A DNA stretch of 54,202 nucleotides, taken from positions 1-54,202 of the forward strand of contig NZ_PNDS01000131.1 in the NCBI RefSeq assembly GCF_005886535.1, given 5' to 3'. A model generated the notes under the pieces. That model was not told the origin of the DNA. It saw only the letters and a program-made list of their open reading frames with translations, and did no database searches. The position numbers and the translations under genes were made by a program. The stretch is from Pseudoalteromonas sp. S2755 (GTDB taxonomy: Bacteria; Pseudomonadota; Gammaproteobacteria; Enterobacterales; Alteromonadaceae). Shown here one piece after another: positions 47,231 through 54,202 of the stretch; position 1 is the first letter of the stretch, and each line of letters starts with the position of its first letter.

Positions 47231-47313
47231 TGTTATGCGTCCAAATAGATTACCTAAGATGAAAACGAATGAGAATGAGAACTCCTCAATAAAAATTTGA
47301 ATATTTTTTCTTG

Positions 47314-48279
47314 TTATCGATTATTTACTATAACTATATGATTATTAGACTCTTTAACTTCTACAGGGAGAACACTTGGAAGTAAGTTTAAAAAGTTTTC
47401 TAGTTCTGATGCTAAAAAAGTACCCGAAATTACTAATTGCTCAGTTGATTGAGCGGTTAAGGTGTAACTTATCGCATGATGCCGTTTAAATTCCTCAAAT
47501 ACTTCGTTGAGTGGCGCATTGTCGAACACGAGTCGTCCTTGTTTAAACGCATCAACGAGATTGAGGTTTGGAGCAAACTCAGTCTTGACAATGCCGTCAC
47601 TGCCCACGACCGCCATTTGACCTTTTGTTAGCGTTATTTGCTGATTTTGGCTTTGCACGTTTACACGGCCATGATCCACCACAATGCGAACGCTATCGGC
47701 TTTTTTATCAACGGAAAAGCGGGTACCTAATACGGTAATTTTTGTGCTGCCGGCACTGATAACAAATGGTCGGCTTTTGTCACTTGCAACGTCAAACAGC
47801 ACGCGACCACTGAGTAGCTTATTACTGCGCCGGTTGCCATCAAAATCAATAGCGAGGGAAGTTTTGGCATCTAAGGTCAGTAGCGAGTTATCGGGCAGTG
47901 AGATATTGCGCAATTCGCCTCGTGATGACTGATAGCTGGCGTGAAAGGTGTCGTTGTTTACTTGAAAGAACCACGTTTGATAGCCAAAGAAACTCAACGT
48001 AAGAAGTGCAAAGCATGCAGCAATGGCGAAGTACCGTCGAGTTATCTCTGATTTAAGCTTCGAGTGTGTAACAGGACTCTCTAATTGTGCAATGTCTTGC
48101 TCTGAAAATTGTGATAACAGTTGCTCTACCTGTTTACTTTCCTGGTAGGCTGTTTGGTGAGCTCTGCTTTCACCAAGCCAACGATTGAGCACTTGCTGCT
48201 GCTCCATAGTGAGCCCTTGCCTTTCGAGTTCCAGCCAGTGGTTTACTTGCTGTTGTATTGTTACATTATGACGGTCCAT
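47314..48279 (-). CDS. FecR-like anti-sigma regulator
   Basis: A 321-residue FecR-family protein. The N-terminal cytoplasmic part (1-80) carries the Trp-containing DUF4880 helix region (VNHWLELERQGLTMEQQQVLNRWL) that binds the sigma factor; one membrane helix follows (about 84-100); the periplasmic FecR domain (about 120-230) shows TLDAKTSLAIDF, GRVLFDVA, FVISAGSTKITVLGTRF and VDHGRVNV, and the last part is an STN-like fold (VFDNAPLNEVFEEFKRH). It relays the state of the receptor to the sigma factor. Its ATG lies 10 bp after the sigma-factor stop. Confidence 0.92.
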   Translation of the reverse strand: MDRHNVTIQQQVNHWLELERQGLTMEQQQVLNRWLGESRAHQTAYQESKQVEQLLSQFSEQDIAQLESPVTHSKLKSEITRRYFAIAACFALLTLSFFGYQTWFFQVNNDTFHASYQSSRGELRNISLPDNSLLTLDAKTSLAIDFDGNRRSNKLLSGRVLFDVASDKSRPFVISAGSTKITVLGTRFSVDKKADSVRIVVDHGRVNVQSQNQQITLTKGQMAVVGSDGIVKTEFAPNLNLVDAFKQGRLVFDNAPLNEVFEEFKRHHAISYTLTAQSTEQLVISGTFLASELENFLNLLPSVLPVEVKESNNHIVIVNNR

Positions 48280-48289
48280 TGCGATTCTC

Positions 48290-48760
48290 TTATTGTTTTT
48301 GTAATGCGTTACGACAAGCGAGCATGGCAGTTGCTAAGTGTTTTTCGACCATGCTGACAGATATCCCCATTTGCTCCGCTATTTGTGGCTGGCTTAAGTT
48401 TTTAAATTTATAGAGCACAAATGCTTGCTTGGTTTTTAGGGGTAAGGAGTCGATACTTCGATTCAGTAATGCCAGTTGTTGTTGACTTGCGAGCTTAGCT
48501 TCGGGCTCATAATAACTTGGTGCGACTAATTCGAAGTCATCGGGCTCAGCAATAGCCTGATTTTTGCGATACTGATCAATCACAATATTTTTCGCGGCTT
48601 TAAAAAATAGTGCGCGCTCTTGCGTGTTATCCTGCTTTGGATTGTTGCTTTTATAACTTAGTATTCGGGTATACGCCTCTTGAACTATATTTTGAGCTTT
48701 GTCTTTGCACCCCACTGAACGAGCGATATAACTTAATACTTCTGAGTAATAACGTTCCAA
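48290..48760 (-). CDS. FecI-like ECF sigma factor
   Basis: A 156-residue ECF sigma factor. Region 2 includes DKAQNIVQEAYTRIL and FFKAAKNIVIDQYRKNQ; region 4 has the helix-turn-helix NRSIDSLPLKTKQAFVLYKFKNLSQPQIAEQMGIS, quoted here only in outline as LPLKTKQAFVLYKF and QIAEQMGIS. It should direct RNA polymerase to the receptor gene. The start is a TTG at 48760 (the frame closes at 48779-48781); the ribosome site is weak, so low expression is expected. A Fur-box candidate lies 50-68 bp upstream. Confidence 0.9.
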   Translation of the reverse strand: MERYYSEVLSYIARSVGCKDKAQNIVQEAYTRILSYKSNNPKQDNTQERALFFKAAKNIVIDQYRKNQAIAEPDDFELVAPSYYEPEAKLASQQQLALLNRSIDSLPLKTKQAFVLYKFKNLSQPQIAEQMGISVSMVEKHLATAMLACRNALQKQ

Positions 48761-48809
48761 AATACACCAGTTTGCTTTTCAAAAGTCGCGCATACTAGCA
48801 TTAAAAATT

Positions 48810-48828
48810 GTTATTGAGAATCGTTTTT
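48810..48828 (-). promoter_or_regulatory. Fur box candidate before the sigma-factor gene
   Basis: GTTATTGAGAATCGTTTTT (read on the plus strand) matches 13 of 19 positions of the Fur consensus. It lies 50-68 bp upstream of the sigma-factor start. Iron repression of the sigma/anti-sigma pair is the standard control of such loci. Confidence 0.55.
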
Positions 48829-48965
48829 GTTTGTGTTTGTTGGTTTTAAAACATTCGTTAATAGATTTTATGTTTTTAGTGCTTTTACTTGATGTTCGAG
48901 TGCAAGATTATGAAAAAATTAGGTTTTTTAATTCTTTTGGATCCAACCACTAAATGGAGTGTCTA

Positions 48966-50168
48966 TTAAGGCGTAGGAGCGATACCTTTGATAATGCGCT
49001 GGCAGGTACTGTGATCCATAAAGTGGGGCACTGGATAATCCGGATGTGCTTCTTTTAGCGCCAGCTCTGCGAGTAGCGCCGCATCATCAGGGAGTACTTC
49101 AGTGAGCGTGGTTTGGATATGTAAATCAAGCAATAAGCGCTCAATGTGCTCTAAAAGATCATCTGCTTGGCGCTCGACGGGATAGTCTAACGAGGTTAAT
49201 CCGCAGTATCTGGCGATGAGTGCGAGTTGCTGGTTAATGCGCTCACCATACCAGGTTAACACGGGCATGAGTAACACTGCATTGGCAAGTCCGTGCGGCG
49301 TACCATATTGAGCGCTCAATTGGTGTGAGATTGCATGTACGTAGCCGACAGAGGTTCTGGTAAAAGCTTGTCCTGCGTAGTGGGAAGCGAGCAGTAGTTG
49401 CGCTCTTGCTTCTAGATTTTGTGGGTCTTGTTGTGCTTTGGGTAAATATTCAAAGATGACTCTACAGGCCTCAAGAGCGCGATCGCGGCTAAACTTAAGA
49501 CAGTTAATGCTCAGCAGTGCCTCAATGGCGTGGGTTAGCGCATCAATTGCCGTAGTCGCGGTGATATGTGCGGGCATACTTGTGGTTAATTCCGGTAATA
49601 ACACGGCATGGTGCGGCACTAAACAAAAGTCAGTCGCGGCATATTTGGCGTGACTGCTAGGATCGTTAACGACGGCGGCAACGGTGGTCTCCGAACCGGT
49701 TCCCGCTGTTGTTGGGATCGCGATATTCGGCGGTAGACGCTTTAAGACTTTAAACAACCCTTTGAGCTTAGTCACCGGTTTGTTCGGCTTGACAGCCCGA
49801 GCACCGATTAACTTGCCTGTGTCGAGTACCGAGCCACCACCAAGTGCGATAATTGCTTTACATTGATGCTGTTGGTAGACCTTTAGACCATCTTCGACGT
49901 TTGTTATGGTTGGGTTGGGTAAAACATCTGCGTAATAATGCGTAACTAATTCTGACTCACGTAGTGTGTTTTCCACAATCTGATGCAAGTTGAGTTTGAG
50001 GAGCACTTGGTCGGTCACGACTAAGACGTTATCTCCACTTTTTAACCCAAGCGCCTCAATGGCGTCTAACAACCCCGTTTTTCCCTGATGTAATTTGGGG
50101 TTTGGGATCCCGATAAAAATAACAATGCACTTTAGGGCAAAGTGGTAAATACGGTAAAACCAACTCAT
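48966..50168 (-). CDS. Iron-containing alcohol dehydrogenase
   Basis: A 400-residue enzyme of the group III (iron-dependent) alcohol dehydrogenases. The nucleotide-binding GGGSVLDTGKL and PTTAGTGSE motifs are present. The metal ligands fall in AIDALTHAIEALLS and GYVHAISHQLSAQYGTPHG. The substrate may be a medium-chain alcohol or aldehyde; specificity cannot be read off. It follows the YgjK-type glycosidase gene by 78 bp on the same strand and may be co-transcribed, with an inverted repeat between the two that covers the ribosome site. The first ~25 residues are unusually hydrophobic for this family (KCIVIFIGIP), as in yeast-type long-chain enzymes. Confidence 0.9.
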   Translation of the reverse strand: MSWFYRIYHFALKCIVIFIGIPNPKLHQGKTGLLDAIEALGLKSGDNVLVVTDQVLLKLNLHQIVENTLRESELVTHYYADVLPNPTITNVEDGLKVYQQHQCKAIIALGGGSVLDTGKLIGARAVKPNKPVTKLKGLFKVLKRLPPNIAIPTTAGTGSETTVAAVVNDPSSHAKYAATDFCLVPHHAVLLPELTTSMPAHITATTAIDALTHAIEALLSINCLKFSRDRALEACRVIFEYLPKAQQDPQNLEARAQLLLASHYAGQAFTRTSVGYVHAISHQLSAQYGTPHGLANAVLLMPVLTWYGERINQQLALIARYCGLTSLDYPVERQADDLLEHIERLLLDLHIQTTLTEVLPDDAALLAELALKEAHPDYPVPHFMDHSTCQRIIKGIAPTP

Positions 50169-50171
50169 TGC

Positions 50172-50219
50172 GATCCGTCTAATTTTGTTTTTGTATCATT
50201 TAAAAAATGTAGACGGATC
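50172..50219 (-). promoter_or_regulatory. Inverted repeat covering the dehydrogenase ribosome site
   Basis: GATCCGTCTA (50172-50181) is exactly inverted as TAGACGGATC (50210-50219), separated by 28 nt. In the leftward transcript the second arm contains CGGA, the only Shine-Dalgarno-like sequence before the dehydrogenase ATG (50168). The hairpin could therefore limit translation, or the repeat could be an operator. Confidence 0.45.
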
Positions 50220-50246
50220 ATCACTGGATTGCTAGCAAATTTTAGG

Positions 50247-52631
<2,385 letters not shown>

Positions 52632-52679
52632 TTAAAATGCTATCATAGCTATGCGTAAAGTTCAGTAGCAAACGATGAA

Positions 52680-53423
52680 TTACTCGTCAATAGGGCAACC
52701 GACATCAACCTTTTTACGTTGCATCTGTACTCGTTCAGCGGCGGCGCGTAGCCTATTTATATATTCAGGAGGAGCGCTGGGGTTGGCCGTTAAATAAAGG
52801 GTTTTACTTAACTCTGGAACTTCTAGCACTTTGTCCCATTGCTCCGTCAAACCCATTCTAGCAGCCATTCTATCTACAAAATTTTCAGCACCAAAAATAA
52901 AGTCAATTCTGCCTCTTTCAAGCAGCTCACCTGCACGACTCAAGCTGGTTACTGATAGCATGTTGTTATCAGCGACAAAGCCTTGTGCTTTTAAATAATT
53001 TTCGGAGAGTTGATCGGCCGCCACAGCGACAACATGTTGTTTGATTTTCCATATTTCCCACTCTTGCTGATCGGCAATATCGGCACGCTTATAAAATGCG
53101 ACCTTTAGCTCACAAAGTGGTGCAATCCAGATATGATTTTTTTCACGTTGCTCGGTTCTGGCGATCGAGTAGAGCAATGAATATGGGGATTTTTTGGAGA
53201 AGGCTTTTGCGCGAGTCCAAGGCAACATATAAATTTGATAGCTTAGCTCCGCTTCCCACATAATGAGGCGCACAATATCAGTAGCAAGCCCAGTAATGGT
53301 ACCATTATTTTGTTCTATCTGGTACGGAGGGAAATGCTCGGTATAGATATCTACTTTTGTTGGTGCGGCTAAGGCACTAAATACACTAAATATCCCTATA
53401 ACGCTCCCAATTATATACTGCAT
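52680..53423 (-). CDS. Periplasmic binding protein of the SBP_bac_3 family
   Basis: A 247-residue exported protein: signal peptide ending at ALAAP (about residue 20), then the family-3 binding fold, starting DIYTEHFPPYQIEQNNGTITGLATDIVRL and YQIYMLPWTRA, with the second lobe from about 105 to 195. Proteins of this short class without an ABC permease nearby are common in Pseudoalteromonas and Shewanella and often act as sensors; ligands are unknown. No transporter gene is adjacent. It is separated from the glycosidase gene by 75 bp and may be upstream of it in one unit. Confidence 0.85.
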   Translation of the reverse strand: MQYIIGSVIGIFSVFSALAAPTKVDIYTEHFPPYQIEQNNGTITGLATDIVRLIMWEAELSYQIYMLPWTRAKAFSKKSPYSLLYSIARTEQREKNHIWIAPLCELKVAFYKRADIADQQEWEIWKIKQHVVAVAADQLSENYLKAQGFVADNNMLSVTSLSRAGELLERGRIDFIFGAENFVDRMAARMGLTEQWDKVLEVPELSKTLYLTANPSAPPEYINRLRAAAERVQMQRKKVDVGCPIDE

Positions 53424-53603
53424 ACCACATTCTCAAGATCGTTTTTAACAGTATAACTCATAATTTGTTATTGGTTTTGGTTAAATTAATGTGCCTATTA
53501 AAATTCCTGACTGGTGCCTTTTTGGCAATTATTATATGGTTTTTTGGTGTCTTTTAAGAATTAAATAACGGCGTAAAATTGCTCTTGTTGTAGAGGAGTT
53601 GTT

Positions 53604-54119
53604 ATGCGCTTAGTTTTATTCTTGCTTATGTTGTTTGTGTCTACTTACTCACATGCTGGTGAAGTTGCAGTTGATTACGTGATGGGAGAGGGGGATGTAA
53701 AAGGACTGCGGCTTGGGTATCGTCCCTTGCATTATAGTTTAGCGGATTATGGTTTTGGAGAAGGTGCCTATGTTTATTTTGAGTTGAGCACCAACTATTG
53801 GGAATACGGCAAACCAAAACGCTCAGACACGACGTTTGCTATTGCATTGTCACCAGTGCTTAGTGTTCCACTGACCGAGTTTGCTGGAAAGCCGGTGAAT
53901 TTTGAGTTTGGGATTGGCATGACCTACGTCAGTGATACTCGATTTGCGGGCAAAGACATTGGTGTTCACTATCAGTTTGAAGACCGCATTGGACTTAGTG
54001 TTAATTTGAACCCCAGTACTAAAGTTGGGATCCGATATCTACATTATTCTAATGCAGGTTTGAGCGACCACAACCCTGGTCTTGATTTTTTTAATGTGTT
54101 CTACGTTAAGCGGTTTTAA
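53604..54119 (+). CDS. pagL: PagL-like lipid A 3-O-deacylase
   Basis: A 171-residue outer-membrane beta-barrel with a signal peptide ending at SHAGE (about residue 19) and a terminal Phe. The C-terminal motif HYSNAGLSDHNPG contains the catalytic His147 and Ser149 of the PagL family. The Glu of the P. aeruginosa triad, 14 residues after His, is Asp161 here. PagL removes the 3-linked acyl chain from lipid A, altering endotoxin and membrane properties. GAGGAG six bases before ATG is a strong ribosome site, and a hairpin with a T run follows the stop. Confidence 0.85.
   Translation: MRLVLFLLMLFVSTYSHAGEVAVDYVMGEGDVKGLRLGYRPLHYSLADYGFGEGAYVYFELSTNYWEYGKPKRSDTTFAIALSPVLSVPLTEFAGKPVNFEFGIGMTYVSDTRFAGKDIGVHYQFEDRIGLSVNLNPSTKVGIRYLHYSNAGLSDHNPGLDFFNVFYVKRF
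54058..54078 (+). other. Catalytic-motif region end of the PagL-like gene (no separate feature)
   Basis: This short segment encodes part of the NAGLSDHN stretch at the end of the deacylase motif. It is listed only to locate the motif for readers and is not a distinct element. Confidence 0.3.
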
Positions 54120-54157
54120 CGCTTAATTTCATTGAGTTAGTTTTATCTCCCTTTGTG

Positions 54158-54178
54158 ATTTCAAGGATGAAATTTTTT
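54158..54178 (+). terminator. Terminator of the PagL-like gene
   Basis: ATTTCA (54158-54163), loop AGGA, TGAAAT (54168-54173) followed by TTTTT. The stem is short and AT-rich but is followed directly by a T run. Confidence 0.5.
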
Positions 54179-54202
54179 CTTACTAAATAACCTGAGCTGC
54201 GG

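Noticed and set aside
47261..47283. Fur box between the FecR-like and receptor genes
   Set aside because: GAATGAGAATGAGAA resembles Fur hexamers on one side only, with about 9 of 19 matches.

Overview
The window reads as chromosomal DNA from a marine gammaproteobacterium of the Alteromonadales, most likely Pseudoalteromonas or a close relative. The pointers are the gene content (two TonB-dependent iron-uptake loci, a TPR-anchored diguanylate cyclase, HrpB, a GH63 enzyme of YgjK type, many secreted proteins), the moderately AT-rich composition, and GGGGC-GAAA-GCCCC style terminators. The genus is an inference. I see no rRNA, tRNA, CRISPR array, insertion sequence or phage gene. Nearly all genes are intact.

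Layout. 1-261: a hairpin-rich intergenic element and a terminator. 262-4350: a siderophore-uptake locus, with a PepSY-family membrane protein and a small membrane protein divergent from a TonB-dependent receptor that has a Fur-box-like site in front. 4459-5591: a tandem pair of small secreted paralogues. 5844-11021: three exported proteins on the minus strand (a lipoprotein metallophosphoesterase and two large proteins I do not recognise). 11390-15441: a small Cys-rich secreted protein, a TPR/transmembrane protein with an unusual cytoplasmic tail, an Ig-like secreted protein and a DMT-family exporter.

15541-20314: a methionine operon, with tandem MetJ boxes, then metA, then methionine synthase encoded as two adjacent cistrons (homocysteine domain; folate, B12 and activation domains). 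20674-23494: a periplasmic binding protein translationally coupled to a TPR-GGDEF diguanylate cyclase, with a G8 tract at the junction. 23571-28095: hrpB, an exported metallo-beta-lactamase-fold hydrolase and an unrecognised coiled-coil membrane protein. 28270-35325: a MacAB-like export system (adaptor, ATPase, double-module permease) followed by a sigma-54 response regulator and its histidine kinase.

35369-43219: a lipoprotein, a MATE exporter overlapping an AraC/GyrI-type regulator, an acetyltransferase-like protein, a HugZ-like protein, a chemotaxis receptor and a lone MbcA/ParS-type antitoxin. 43457-48760: a minus-strand cell-surface-signalling locus, sigma factor -> anti-sigma -> STN-containing TonB receptor -> heme oxygenase -> YbaN, apparently a heme or heme-like iron-acquisition system with a Fur-box-like site at its head. 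48966-54119: a YgjK-type glycosidase and iron-type alcohol dehydrogenase pair, a periplasmic binding protein, and a PagL-like lipid A deacylase.

The genes fall into a few working themes: iron and heme acquisition at both ends, MetJ-controlled methionine synthesis, envelope export with dedicated two-component control, and signal sensing.
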